38,340 bases of DNA from Kribbia dieselivorans NBRC 106261 (GCF_001552435.1 NZ_BCRE01000008.1:1-38340), one strand, 5' to 3'. Numbered from the stretch's first letter, positions 10,735-18,991 are shown. Numbers and translations are program-made. Notes: generated by a model from the letters alone, not told the origin.

Positions 10735-11342
10735 TCGGGCCAGATGCCGGAGGTGCCGCGTCGGTGGGAGCCAAGCAGGTGTGTATCGACGATGCCGATC
10801 GCTTCCATCAGCGCGTACATCGTGGTCGGTCCGACGAAAGTGAATCCGCGCCGGCGGAGTTCCTTCGACAAGGCCACAGACTCGGGCGAGGTGGTGGGGA
10901 TGTCCTCGATTCGCCGTGGGCGGGGCGTCGATGTGGGTTGGAACGACCAAATCAGCGCCGACAGCCCCATGTCGTCGCGCAGTTCGATCGTTGCCTGCGC
11001 GTTCCGGATCGTGGCGACGATCTTCTGCCGGTTCCGGACGATTCCCGGATCGGCGAGCAGTCGCTCGACGTCCCGTTCGCCGTAGCCAGCAACGACATCG
11101 GGGGTGAAGCCGTCAAACGCCGCCCTGAACCTCGGACGTTTGCGGAGGATCGTCGCCCACGACAGGCCGGCTTGGAACGCTTCGAGGCAGACACGTTCGA
11201 ACACGCCACGTTCGTCGGTGACCGGCATTCCCCACTCGGTGTCGTAGTAGTCGCGCAGCAACGGGTCGGCCGATGCCCACGCCGGACGGGCCAACCCGTC
11301 GGCGCCGATGACGACGCCGGGGTCGATAGTGGGTTCAGTCAT
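10731..11342 (-). CDS. tag: DNA-3-methyladenine glycosylase I (Tag) lacking the usual zinc site
   Basis: Removes 3-methyladenine from DNA. The 203-aa protein aligns with E. coli Tag along its length: WASADPLLRDYYDTEWGMP, CLEAFQAGLSWATILRKR (catalytic-site Glu53/54 region), DVERLLADPGIVRNRQKI, ALSKELRRRGFTFVGPTTMYALMEAIG. Three of the four zinc-snap ligands of E. coli Tag are replaced: Cys4 by Pro20, His17 by Tyr33, Cys179 by Ser192. Only the His of VDTHLLG (His188) remains. It also has a 16-residue N-terminal extension. It lies 80 bases below the Ada-domain gene and overlaps alkA by four bases. Confidence 0.92.
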   Translation of the reverse strand: MTEPTIDPGVVIGADGLARPAWASADPLLRDYYDTEWGMPVTDERGVFERVCLEAFQAGLSWATILRKRPRFRAAFDGFTPDVVAGYGERDVERLLADPGIVRNRQKIVATIRNAQATIELRDDMGLSALIWSFQPTSTPRPRRIEDIPTTSPESVALSKELRRRGFTFVGPTTMYALMEAIGIVDTHLLGSHRRGTSGIWPE

Positions 11343-11422
11343 ACAGATCGCGATTCTCTTTCATTCGGTGAATCCGGTCATGCGCATGGTGATGTTGATG
11401 GGCCCGGTAGCCGGTGGGCCGG

Positions 11423-11698
11423 TCAGGGGCTCCAAGGTTCCCCTCGATCCCGCGCGCCCTTCCAGGCCTGATAGAGCTCCCTGCAGCAAGCTCCGCAGGG
11501 CCGGTAGCCGGCTGCCACGGCGGTCCCCTCATTGGCGAAGAACACCCGGTTCTTCACGTAGCCTCCGCGTGCGATCGCCCGCAGAGCCGCAGGGCAGTCG
11601 AGTCGGCCGTAGATTCTTCCACCGCGATGGCCGCCCCATGTGCCCTTGCGGGCAGAGGTGTAAGGACGGCCATCTGCGCCGGTGAGCGTGTAGCTCAT
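11423..11698 (-). CDS. Stand-alone Ada-type metal-binding domain protein
   Basis: A 91-aa protein corresponding to the N-terminal (phosphotriester methyl-accepting) domain of Ada alone. The order is GGRIYGRLDCPAAL, VKNRVFFANEGTAVAAGYRPCGACC. In E. coli Ada zinc is held by Cys38, Cys42, Cys69 and Cys72. Here Cys35, Cys68 and Cys71 (plus Cys72) match, but the second ligand position is Leu39. There is no AraC-type DNA-binding domain and no methyltransferase domain. The start ATG overlaps the oxygenase stop (ATGA). It may repair methyl phosphotriesters or sense them for the operon's sigma factor; both are inference. Confidence 0.75.
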   Translation of the reverse strand: MSYTLTGADGRPYTSARKGTWGGHRGGRIYGRLDCPAALRAIARGGYVKNRVFFANEGTAVAAGYRPCGACCRELYQAWKGARDRGEPWSP

Positions 11699-12435
11699 GC
11701 TGCGTCGTGGAAGACGAGGGCGAGCGTGTGCCGTTCACCGGAGCGGATCGCGGAGACGCCGTGTCGCACGGGCGCGGCCGACCAGCCACGAGCGGACCGT
11801 ACGGGACGGTCGCGGGTGGTGAATACGTAGCCATGCCCGTGTGGGAGCAGGGTCGCCGTGCCCCGTGACTGGGCGCGGGGTCGCTGTTCGAGCAGCAGGA
11901 ACTCGCCGCCGGTATGGTCCACACCGGGCTCGTTCAGGTTGATGACGACTTGGAGCGGGAACACGAGATCACCGTAGAGATCGCGATGCAGCGCATTCCA
12001 GTCCTTCTCCCCATACTTCAACAGAATCGCCGTCGATTTGGTCTGCCCGGCCTCGTGGCACATCGCCAGCCACTCGTCCAGAGTGTCCGGCCACGGCGTC
12101 TCGCGACCCAGCTTGGCCCACCAGTCTTGGGCGATGGGAAGCAGCCGCGGGTAGAGCGCCTGCTTGAGCCGTTCGATCGGTTCCGGGTAGGGGGCGTGGA
12201 AATACCGGTACTGGCCCTCACCAAAACGGTGGCGACCCATGTTGATCGTGCTTCGGAACAGTTCCTGGCTGTCGTAGAGGTCACGAAACTCCACGGTCTC
12301 CGCCGGCGTCAAGAGTTGCGGCAGGAGTGCCCCGCCGTACTCATTGATCTCGGCGGTCACGGCGGGCCAATCGGCCGACTCGACACGCTCACGCCACGGG
12401 TCGGCGGTCTTGTTCGGCTTCTTGGTGGTGATCAT
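11695..12435 (-). CDS. 2-oxoglutarate/Fe(II) oxygenase
   Basis: A 246-aa double-stranded beta-helix oxygenase. The iron facial triad is visible as H150-R-D152 in WNALHRDLYGDLVFPLQVVINLN and His225 in APVRHGVSAIRSG. Arg235 is placed to bind 2-oxoglutarate. It is not classical AlkB, whose nucleotide-recognition lid is not recognisable here. It resembles the COG3826-like oxygenases that accompany ada and alkB genes in other bacteria (from memory). Its substrate, whether alkylated nucleic acid or protein, is unknown. It is coupled by ATGA overlaps to ogt upstream and to the Ada-domain gene downstream. Confidence 0.8.
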   Translation of the reverse strand: MITTKKPNKTADPWRERVESADWPAVTAEINEYGGALLPQLLTPAETVEFRDLYDSQELFRSTINMGRHRFGEGQYRYFHAPYPEPIERLKQALYPRLLPIAQDWWAKLGRETPWPDTLDEWLAMCHEAGQTKSTAILLKYGEKDWNALHRDLYGDLVFPLQVVINLNEPGVDHTGGEFLLLEQRPRAQSRGTATLLPHGHGYVFTTRDRPVRSARGWSAAPVRHGVSAIRSGERHTLALVFHDAA

Positions 12436-13046
12436 GCTGCGGCCTCCAATGCGAGCAGGGTGGTCTTGGCCTCCAGACCACCGATGTATCCACCCAGCGA
12501 CCCATCGGTGCGCAGCACCCGGTGGCAGGGCACGACGACCGGAAGCGGGTTAGTCGCGCAGGCCGTGCCGACCGCACGTACCGCCTTCGGGTTGCCGACC
12601 AGTTCGGCCACCTCCCGGTAACTGCGGGTCTGCCCATAGCCGATCTCCGGCAGGTGCCGCTGCACGAGCTGACGGAATCCTCGGGACAGCGACAGATCGA
12701 GGGTGAGATCGAAGGCCTTCCGCTTGTGGTCGAAGTACTCCTCCAGCTCACGCGCCGCGGTGTCGAGCTGCCTCGGGGAACGCAGAATGCGGGGGCTGAC
12801 CTTGACGGCCAAATGCTCCAGCACCCGGGCGTGATCCTCGACGGCGTAGGCCACGCGGATCAGGCCCTTCGGGGTGGTCGCGAGCAGCAGTTTCCCGACC
12901 GGGCTGTCCACGATCGTGTAGGCCACGTCGAGAAGACCCTCGGTCTGTGCCGCGGTCTCCAGCCTGCCGTGCAGCCGCTTCAGAGTCTGGCCGTCAATGG
13001 GCGCGGACAGGACGGCGACGGTCTCGTCGGGGGTCGTGTCGTTCAT
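12432..13046 (-). CDS. ogt: Methylated-DNA--protein-cysteine methyltransferase
   Basis: Suicide repair of O6-methylguanine and O4-methylthymine. The 204-aa protein has the N-terminal ribonuclease-like methyltransferase domain (YTIVDSPVGKLLLATTPKGLIRVAY) and the C-terminal wing with PCHRV: acceptor Cys174 in NPLPVVVPCHRVLRTDGSLGGYIGGLEAK. The helix-turn-helix Arg finger is in YGQTRSYREVAELVGNPKAVRAVG. An extra stretch of about 40 residues before the domain is longer than in E. coli Ogt (171 aa). It starts in an ATGA overlap with the sigma-factor stop and ends in another with the oxygenase. Confidence 0.94.
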   Translation of the reverse strand: MNDTTPDETVAVLSAPIDGQTLKRLHGRLETAAQTEGLLDVAYTIVDSPVGKLLLATTPKGLIRVAYAVEDHARVLEHLAVKVSPRILRSPRQLDTAARELEEYFDHKRKAFDLTLDLSLSRGFRQLVQRHLPEIGYGQTRSYREVAELVGNPKAVRAVGTACATNPLPVVVPCHRVLRTDGSLGGYIGGLEAKTTLLALEAAA

Positions 13047-13540
13047 GTGCTTACTCCTTTCGTTGTGGCGCCCGGATGGTTCTTTCTGAGGTTCTTGAGT
13101 CCGTCGGCGGCGGCTCTGCGGGCCGCGTCGACGGTGCCGCCGGTGACGTCAGCGATCTCTGCGTACGACATTCCGGCGAGATAGCGGAAGGTGATCGCCT
13201 GCCGCTGCCTGCTCGGCAACTGGCCGACGCACGCCCACACGTCGGCGTCGTCCGTGCCGGGGATTCCCAGCGCGGTCGGAGCTTCGGGAAGTTCCTCCAC
13301 CGGCAGCGGGTTGCGTGCGGTTGCCCGGTGCACATCGATGGCCTTGCGGCGGGCGATCGTCACCAGCCACGCCTCGACGTTTGCGGTGTCCGGCAGGTTC
13401 GGGTACGCGCGCATCGCCGCGAGGAAGGTCTCCGACCAGGCATCGTCCGCGTCGTGCATGCCCAGAACTGCACGGCAGACACGCAGCACGGTGACGCCGT
13501 GCTGCGTGACTACTCTCTCGAATGGTTCTTTCATCTTCAT
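13043..13540 (-). CDS. ECF-type RNA polymerase sigma factor leading the alkylation-repair operon
   Basis: A 165-aa two-domain sigma factor. Region 2 has VLGMHDADDAWSETFLAAMRAYP and AWLVTIARRKAIDVHRA. Region 4 has LPSRQRQAITFRYLAGMSYAEIADV and a recognition helix in GGTVDAARRAAADGL. It is the first of a chain of overlapping genes for alkylation repair and plausibly drives its own operon. No anti-sigma factor gene is next to it, so control must be by another route. Start ATG 13540 is used; ATG 13534 is also possible. The 203-bp upstream gap has no clear ECF promoter (GGAAC with CGTT at proper spacing was not found). Confidence 0.87.
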   Translation of the reverse strand: MKMKEPFERVVTQHGVTVLRVCRAVLGMHDADDAWSETFLAAMRAYPNLPDTANVEAWLVTIARRKAIDVHRATARNPLPVEELPEAPTALGIPGTDDADVWACVGQLPSRQRQAITFRYLAGMSYAEIADVTGGTVDAARRAAADGLKNLRKNHPGATTKGVST

Positions 13541-13743
13541 CCCATGGCATGCGGCTGTGGCGAGCGTTTCGTGAGGTGTATCAGAACAATCGACCCGCGC
13601 TTCCCTTCTCCTTGTACCTTGAAGACGGTGGTGAAACGCAGAACGTGAGATGGGTGCCGATATTCGGTTCGAGGTTCGTCGCCGAGTTCGTCAGGATGGG
13701 TCAACCTCGGCTGCCACGCCAGTCGTCCCCTTCGAACGTCACC

Positions 13744-15192
13744 TCAGGACAAGGAACGCAGGTCGTCCCAGACCTCGGGCCAAGTGCCGTGTAGGCCCCG
13801 ACAGATGAGGATCGGCTGGCCCTGGACCTCGGTGTCGATGCCCAGGCCGTTGTCGACCGTGGCCACCTGCGTGCAGGCATCGAAGTGTCGCGCCAGGGTG
13901 CCGTCGGGGCGGAATCGGACGGCCACCACGGTGGCGTCATCGTCGCTCGGTCGTCGGAAGTCCGCGTAGGCGTTGTGTGGTGAGTAGGCCGGCGGCAGGC
14001 CGCGCGCAGGGCCGAACAGGTCGATCGCGCCGGCCTCGCCGTAGCTGGCGGTCAGGACGATGACGCGGTCACGCTCGTCTATGGGCAGGCTCGCGACCAC
14101 CCCGCCGATGTGGTCGACCAACTGCGGCCAGCCGGTCGTCTCGGCCACGGCTTCGTTGGCCAACGCCGTCGCCGGGACCGTCGACACGGGCAGGAGGGGC
14201 AGGGCGATCGGGAGGGCCACGACGGCGTTGATGGCCACAGCGCTCCAGCGCACGCCGGTCGCGGCGATGCCGGCCAGGGCCACGGCGACGGTGAGCGGGA
14301 GGGCGTAATAGGGGCGACCACCGGTGGCGAAGGTCAACGCGAGGGCGGTCGGCCAGGCCCACAGCAGCGGGCGGAAGACCCGGCCCGCCCCGTCGGTGGC
14401 CAACCAGCGGGTGCCGCGGAGCAGAGCGGGGACGAACAGCGGGCCCAGAAGCAGGATCTGCAGCGGGAGCAGCGTGATGCGGTTCTCGGCGCCGAGGCGG
14501 TCCGAGAGCGCCTGCGCCATCTCGAACTGCGGCCAGCCGTTCCTCGCCTGCCACACGAGGGTCGGGGCCGCCAGCGCCAGGACCAGCACACCCGCTCCGG
14601 CGAGCCACCAGGAGCGCAGCAGGTCCCAGCGACGCTCCGCCACGAGACCGGCGAGCAGAGCCAGGCCGAGGAGAACGATGAGGTTCTTGTTCAGCATCGA
14701 TACCCCGGCTACGGCGCCGATCGCGACCCAGGTGCGCGTCTCACCGGTGCGCAGGAGCCGCGCCATGAGCCACAGCACGAGGCTCCACGCGAGCAGGTCG
14801 AACGTGCCCGTCGAGAGCAGATGCCCGACCCCGAGGGTGAAACCACCGGTCGCGACGACGACGGCGCCGAGAAGTTGGCGGTGTCGGTCTCCGCCGAGCT
14901 CGCGCACGAACAGGGCTCCGGCGATGACCGTCCCCGCCGTGGCCAGCGCCGACATCAGCCGCAGCGCCACGAGACTCCCCGGGGCGACGGTGTCGGCGAG
15001 CCGCGCGATGAACGGCGTCAGCGGCGGTTGGTCGACGTACCCCCACGCCAGGTGTTGGCCGGCCTCGAGGAAGTACATCTCGTCGCGATGCCAGCCATAC
15101 CGGGGGGCCACGACGACGAGGAGCGCAGCGGTGGCAGCGGCCACGACCGCCACCGCGAGGGTCGGCGTCCGGCGATCCACAATGGTGGCCAC
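13744..15192 (-). CDS. GT39-type membrane glycosyltransferase (ArnT/PMT-like)
   Basis: A 482-aa integral membrane protein with around ten to twelve hydrophobic helices. The first extracytoplasmic loop carries the acidic motif GWHRDEMYFLEAGQHLAWGYVDQPPLTPFIARL, characteristic of the dolichyl/polyprenyl-phosphate-mannose transferase 2 group. A soluble C-terminal tail of about 120 residues has ASYGEAGAIDLFGPARGLPPAYSPHN. It probably moves a sugar from a lipid carrier onto a cell-envelope acceptor; donor and acceptor are unknown. GTG 15192 was chosen since the signal-anchor helix starts right after it. It is divergent from DUF1801. Confidence 0.82.
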   Translation of the reverse strand: MATIVDRRTPTLAVAVVAAATAALLVVVAPRYGWHRDEMYFLEAGQHLAWGYVDQPPLTPFIARLADTVAPGSLVALRLMSALATAGTVIAGALFVRELGGDRHRQLLGAVVVATGGFTLGVGHLLSTGTFDLLAWSLVLWLMARLLRTGETRTWVAIGAVAGVSMLNKNLIVLLGLALLAGLVAERRWDLLRSWWLAGAGVLVLALAAPTLVWQARNGWPQFEMAQALSDRLGAENRITLLPLQILLLGPLFVPALLRGTRWLATDGAGRVFRPLLWAWPTALALTFATGGRPYYALPLTVAVALAGIAATGVRWSAVAINAVVALPIALPLLPVSTVPATALANEAVAETTGWPQLVDHIGGVVASLPIDERDRVIVLTASYGEAGAIDLFGPARGLPPAYSPHNAYADFRRPSDDDATVVAVRFRPDGTLARHFDACTQVATVDNGLGIDTEVQGQPILICRGLHGTWPEVWDDLRSLS

Positions 15193-15258
15193 CCGACCAT
15201 CGTCCCGTCGATCACGTCGGCTGTCGACACGTTTGCCCCTGCCTGTCACTCTGGTGGG

Positions 15259-15636
15259 GTGAGCGCAGATGCCGTGGAGACGTACCTGGCCGGGCTCGAC
15301 GAGCCCCAGCGATCCACCCTGACGGCCGTGGCGGACCGGATCCGCGAACTCGTGCCGCAGGCCGAACCGGTCATCGCCTACGGGGTCCCGGCCTTCCGGG
15401 TCGGCAAGACCAACATCGCGGGACTGGCCGCCTATGCCCACCACCTGAGCTACCTGCCGCACAGCGGATCGGTGTTGGCGTCACTCGCCGACGAGTTGGA
15501 CGGGTACCAGTGGTCGAAGGGCGCGCTGAAGTTCGCGGTCGACGAACCGCTGTCGCGCGAACTGATCGCCACGCTCATCGACGCGCGCCTGTCGGAGTTG
15601 GGCCTGTCGAGAGGTGATGTCGGCGCGGTTGGGTAG
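15259..15636 (+). CDS. DUF1801 (YdhG-like) family protein
   Basis: A 125-aa soluble protein. The family pattern is clear: VETYLAGLDEPQRSTLTAVADRIRELVPQAEPVIAYGVPAFRVGKTNIAGLAAYAHHLSYLPHSG, followed by SKGALKFAVDEPLSRELIATLIDARL. Bacillus relatives have been described as frataxin-like iron carriers. That function is not established for this branch, so only the family is called. GTG 15259 is preceded by CACTCT at six bases. The gene ends 11 bases before nif3. Confidence 0.8.
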   Translation: MSADAVETYLAGLDEPQRSTLTAVADRIRELVPQAEPVIAYGVPAFRVGKTNIAGLAAYAHHLSYLPHSGSVLASLADELDGYQWSKGALKFAVDEPLSRELIATLIDARLSELGLSRGDVGAVG

Positions 15637-15639
15637 CGT
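15634..15639 (+). promoter_or_regulatory. -10 hexamer for nif3 operon
   Basis: TAGCGT is eight bases before the nif3 ATG at 15648 and overlaps the DUF1801 stop codon (TAG at 15634-15636). It implies a leaderless start for the four-gene operon. Confidence 0.45.
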
Positions 15640-15647
15640 CTGACCCC

Positions 15648-16505
15648 ATGACGACCACCCTTGCCGAGGTCCTCAGCGTGCTCGAGGAGTTCTACCCGGC
15701 CGATTCGGCGCAGTCGTGGGACCGCGTGGGCTTGGTGACCGGCGACCCGGCCCAGCCCGTCACGCGCATCCACTTCGCGGTCGACCCCACGCTCGCGGTC
15801 ATCGACGAGGCCCGCAAGGGCGGCGCCGACCTGCTCATCACCCACCACCCGCTGCTGTTGCGCGGCGTGCACAGCCTGGCGACAACCACTGCCAAGGGCG
15901 CGGCGGTGACGTCGCTGATCGTCTCCGACATCGCCCTGTTCTGCGCGCACACCAACGCCGACTCGGCCGACCCGGGGGTCAACACCGCGCTGGCCGCCGC
16001 GTGCGGCCTGACCGAGACGCAGCCGCTGACGATCAGCGAGGGCAGCCCGCTCGGCCTCGTCGGGGACCTGCCGCAGAGCCTGCGCCTGAGCGACTTCGCC
16101 GCGGCCCTGGCCGGGAATCTGCCCACGACCGCCGGGGGCATTCGGGTCGCCGGGCCGTTCGACGCTCCGGTACGTCGTATCGCCGTGCTTGGCGGGTCGG
16201 GTGACTCGCTGTTCGACGCCGTGCGCGCCAGTGCCGCTGACGTGTACGTCACCGCCGACCTGCGCCACCACCCGGCCAGCGAGGCGCGCGAAGAGGCTCG
16301 TGGCGGCGCTCCGTATCTCATCGATGCCGGCCATTGGGCGACCGAGTCGCTGTGGCTGGCGCACGCTCGCGACCGTCTGCTGGCCGCGCTGTCGGAGCGC
16401 GGTGTCGACCCGACTAGGTTGGAGACTCACATCAGTGCCGTGCGCACCGATCCCTGGGACTTCGTCGTCGGGGCCCAACCCCTTGGAGGAACTCGTGAAG
16501 GCTGA
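15648..16505 (+). CDS. Nif3-like dinuclear metal-centre protein
   Basis: A 285-aa member of the NIF3/GTP cyclohydrolase I type 2 family, which forms toroidal hexamers with two metals per subunit. Metal ligands are visible: LLITHHPLLLRGV (two His), CAHTNAD (His, Asp) and LIDAGHWATESLW (His, Glu). The family's biochemical role is not settled. It opens the operon nif3 - zinc ribbon - RNase H/phosphatase - membrane protein, the same order as Rv2230c-Rv2228c in M. tuberculosis. Its 3' end overlaps the next gene by 11 bases. Confidence 0.92.
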   Translation: MTTTLAEVLSVLEEFYPADSAQSWDRVGLVTGDPAQPVTRIHFAVDPTLAVIDEARKGGADLLITHHPLLLRGVHSLATTTAKGAAVTSLIVSDIALFCAHTNADSADPGVNTALAAACGLTETQPLTISEGSPLGLVGDLPQSLRLSDFAAALAGNLPTTAGGIRVAGPFDAPVRRIAVLGGSGDSLFDAVRASAADVYVTADLRHHPASEAREEARGGAPYLIDAGHWATESLWLAHARDRLLAALSERGVDPTRLETHISAVRTDPWDFVVGAQPLGGTREG

Positions 16506-17241
16506 CCCGTTCCGGCAGCAGCGCCTACTCGATCTGCAGGCGATCGACACCCGTCTGGACCAGATCGCGCACGCCCGCGCCCACCTGCCCCAGGCGGCCC
16601 AGCTGGCGCGGGCCACCGATGCCGCCGAGGTGGCGCGGGGCAATCTCGTCCTGGCCGAGACGGAGCTCGGTGACGTCCAGCGGGAGGTGTCGCGCGCCGA
16701 GACCGAGGTCAAGCAGGTCCGTGACCGGGCCGAGCGCGACCGGGCCCGACTGGACTCCGGCACGGGCACGTCGAAGGAACTGCTCGCGATCCAGCAGGAA
16801 CTCGAGTCGCTCGGCCGCCGACAGGCGACGCTCGAGGACGTCGAGCTCGAGGCCATGGAGCGCGCGGAGGCGGCGTCTGCCGAGGCGGACCGACTGCGGG
16901 CCATCAGCGACGAGGCCGCTGCGCAGGTCTCGACGCTCACGGCCGAGCGGGACGCCGCGATGGTCGACCTCGACGCCGAGGCCACCGAGGTCGCGGCCGG
17001 GCGACCCGCCGTCGTCGAGGCGGTCGGACCGGAGCTGGCGGCGCTGTTCGACAGCATCCGCGCGGCCCAGGGAGGCATCGGCGCGGCCGAGCTCAAGGGC
17101 CGGCGCTGCATGGGGTGCCAGCTCGAACTCAACGCCGGCGAACTGGGGCGCATCGCCAACACGCCCGCCGACGTCGTCGTGCGATGCGAGGAGTGCGAGC
17201 GGATTCTCGTGCGGATCCCGAGCACAGACGGCGCCGCCTGA
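16495..17241 (+). CDS. Coiled-coil protein with C4 zinc ribbon
   Basis: A 248-aa protein. Residues 5-180 are a long heptad-rich coiled coil (RQQRLLDLQAIDTRLDQI and many Glu/Arg/Ala turns). The C-terminus is a zinc ribbon with two Cys pairs: RRCMGCQLEL and VVRCEECERIL. This is the zf-RING_7 family (Rv2229c-like). The GTG start at 16495 has a strong GGAGGA (16485-16490) inside the nif3 gene. The stop overlaps the next ATG by one base (TGATG). A role in nucleic-acid or protein binding is likely but unproven. Confidence 0.9.
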   Translation: MKADPFRQQRLLDLQAIDTRLDQIAHARAHLPQAAQLARATDAAEVARGNLVLAETELGDVQREVSRAETEVKQVRDRAERDRARLDSGTGTSKELLAIQQELESLGRRQATLEDVELEAMERAEAASAEADRLRAISDEAAAQVSTLTAERDAAMVDLDAEATEVAAGRPAVVEAVGPELAALFDSIRAAQGGIGAAELKGRRCMGCQLELNAGELGRIANTPADVVVRCEECERILVRIPSTDGAA

Positions 17242-18431
17242 TGGGTCGACGACTCCGGATCGAGGCCGACGGCGGGTCTCGGGGCAATCCCGGGGTGGCC
17301 GGGTACGGCGCGGTCGTGCGCGATGGCGACACCGGCGCGGTGCTGATTCGGCGCGCGGCCCCGCTGGGCAAGGCGAGCAACAACGTCGCGGAGTACCGCG
17401 GGCTGATCGCCGGGCTCGAAGCCGTACTGCTCATCGAGCCGGGTGCGCAGGTCGTCGCGGCCATGGACTCCAAGCTCGTCGTCGAGCAGATGAGCGGCAA
17501 CTGGAAGATCAAGCACCCGGCGATGCGCACGCTGGCGTTGCAGGCGCGCGACCTGGCCACGGAGATCACGCAGGCCGGCGGCACCGTGATGTACACGTGG
17601 ATCCCGCGCGCCCAGAACGGGCTGGCCGACACCCTGTCCAACGACGGGATGGACGGCAAGGAGATCGACGACCGCTCCGGGTGGGAGGCCGAGCTGGGGT
17701 TGCCGGCGGCGGCCGACACCCGGCCGCACTCGGACCCCGGGCTGCCGACCTTCGGGCGGGTCGAGTCGCCGCCGGACGATCTTGTCGACGAGGACGAGGT
17801 GCCGGCGACGATCCCGCACCGGCGCACGCCGACGCGCATCGTGCTCGTGCGGCACGGGGTGACGGCGTTCACCGAGCAGGGGTTGCTCGACGGGCGCGGT
17901 GGCGCGGACCCGGAGTTGAGCCGCCTGGGCATCGAACAGGCGCAGGCCGCGGCCCGGGCGACGCAGCATCTCGTCGGTGAGGACGAGGTACGGGTCATCA
18001 CCTCGAGCCTGGCCCGCGCCCGGCAAACCGGCGGCATCATCGCGAAGGCGCTCGACGTCGCTCCGTCAATCGACCCCGATTGGGACGAGCAGTCGTTCGG
18101 GGACTGGGACGGAGCGGCGATGAAGGACCTCTTCGCCACGTCGGCCGCGGAGTTCGATCGCCTGCGGGTCGAGCCCGACTACGCCCGACCTGGCGGAGAA
18201 TCGCATGCCCAGCTGAGCGAGCGCGTCCTGTCCGCCTTCGCTCGGGTCGTGGCCCCTGGCGGCACCAGTGTGGTCGTGTGTCATCGCAAGCCGATCATGG
18301 TCGTGCTCGCCGACCTCCTCGAGGTGCCCATGGCGAAGCAGTGGCGGCTGGCAGCGGCACCGGCCTCGCTGAGTGCGATCGAGATCTGGCCCAACCGAGA
18401 GGCGATCATCTCGTTCACCAACCGGACCTGA
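17241..18431 (+). CDS. Bifunctional RNase HI / histidine-phosphatase protein
   Basis: A 396-aa fusion like M. tuberculosis Rv2228c. Residues 1-140 are a type I RNase H with acidic active-site residues in EADGGSRGNPG, NNVAEYRGL and AAMDSKLVVEQM; it cuts RNA in RNA-DNA hybrids. After an acidic linker, residues from about 193 form a phosphoglycerate-mutase-like phosphatase: RIVLVRHGVTAF with the phosphorylated His, LARARQTG, and VVVCHRKPIM with the second catalytic His. The phosphatase half is related to CobC (alpha-ribazole phosphatase). The junction with the next gene is again TGATG. Confidence 0.93.
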   Translation: MGRRLRIEADGGSRGNPGVAGYGAVVRDGDTGAVLIRRAAPLGKASNNVAEYRGLIAGLEAVLLIEPGAQVVAAMDSKLVVEQMSGNWKIKHPAMRTLALQARDLATEITQAGGTVMYTWIPRAQNGLADTLSNDGMDGKEIDDRSGWEAELGLPAAADTRPHSDPGLPTFGRVESPPDDLVDEDEVPATIPHRRTPTRIVLVRHGVTAFTEQGLLDGRGGADPELSRLGIEQAQAAARATQHLVGEDEVRVITSSLARARQTGGIIAKALDVAPSIDPDWDEQSFGDWDGAAMKDLFATSAAEFDRLRVEPDYARPGGESHAQLSERVLSAFARVVAPGGTSVVVCHRKPIMVVLADLLEVPMAKQWRLAAAPASLSAIEIWPNREAIISFTNRT

Positions 18432-18979
18432 TGCTCCCGCTCGTCGACGCCGCCGAGGCCGCCTCCTCGGTGCCGCATTGGGTCATCGCGGCCGGGCTGC
18501 TCGGCGCGTTCGCGTTCGGCGTGGCGTCGGCGTTCTTCCCGCCGCTCAACGCCGAGATCTTCGCGCTCGCGGCGCCGCTGGCGTTCCCGAATCAGTGGTT
18601 GGCCGCGACGGTCGTGATGACGCTAGGGCTGATGGGCGGCAAGGTGTCGCAGTTCCTCATGGTGCGGTACGGCAGCGACTGGTGGTCGAATCGGCGCACC
18701 GAGGGGGAGGCGCGCAGCAAGCGGGAGAAGGACCTGCCGGTGTGGCGGCGGCGTTTGGCGCAAGGGTCGAGGTACCTGATCTCACTGCTGGATCACCGTG
18801 TGGCCGGCGGAGCGGTGATCTTCGCCTCGGGCGCGGTGGGCTTTCCGCCGCTGGCACTGGTGACGCTGGCGGCCGGAGCGCGGCCCGTGCCGGTGTGGTG
18901 GTTCGCGCTCGTCGGGACCTTTGGCTGCCTGGTGCGATTCGTCGTGACCGCGGCGCTGGTGGCGTGGGCGCTGCCCTGA
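18431..18979 (+). CDS. DedA/VTT-like small membrane protein
   Basis: A 182-aa protein with about four membrane segments. The pattern FGVASAFFPPLNAEIFALAAPLAFPNQWLAATVVMTLGLMGGKVSQFLMVRYG, a charged cytosolic loop (RRTEGEARSKREKDLPVWRRRLAQG), and FASGAVGFPPLALVTLAAG fits the SNARE-associated/VTT superfamily, whose members are lipid scramblases or transporters. The assignment is by pattern only. It is the last gene of the nif3 operon, starting in a one-base overlap with the phosphatase, and ends 12 bases from the converging yaaA. Confidence 0.65.
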   Translation: MLPLVDAAEAASSVPHWVIAAGLLGAFAFGVASAFFPPLNAEIFALAAPLAFPNQWLAATVVMTLGLMGGKVSQFLMVRYGSDWWSNRRTEGEARSKREKDLPVWRRRLAQGSRYLISLLDHRVAGGAVIFASGAVGFPPLALVTLAAGARPVPVWWFALVGTFGCLVRFVVTAALVAWALP

Positions 18980-18991
18980 GGTGCTGGGTCG

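Noticed and set aside
13541-13743. Possible ECF autoregulatory promoter (GAACC ... CGTT on the minus strand)
   Set aside because: The spacing between the two elements is about 20 bases, too long for ECF promoters.
14110-15262. Long plus-strand frames opposite the GT39 gene
   Set aside because: They are rich in Arg, Gly and Gln with no domain pattern. The minus-strand frame has clear membrane helices and a family motif.
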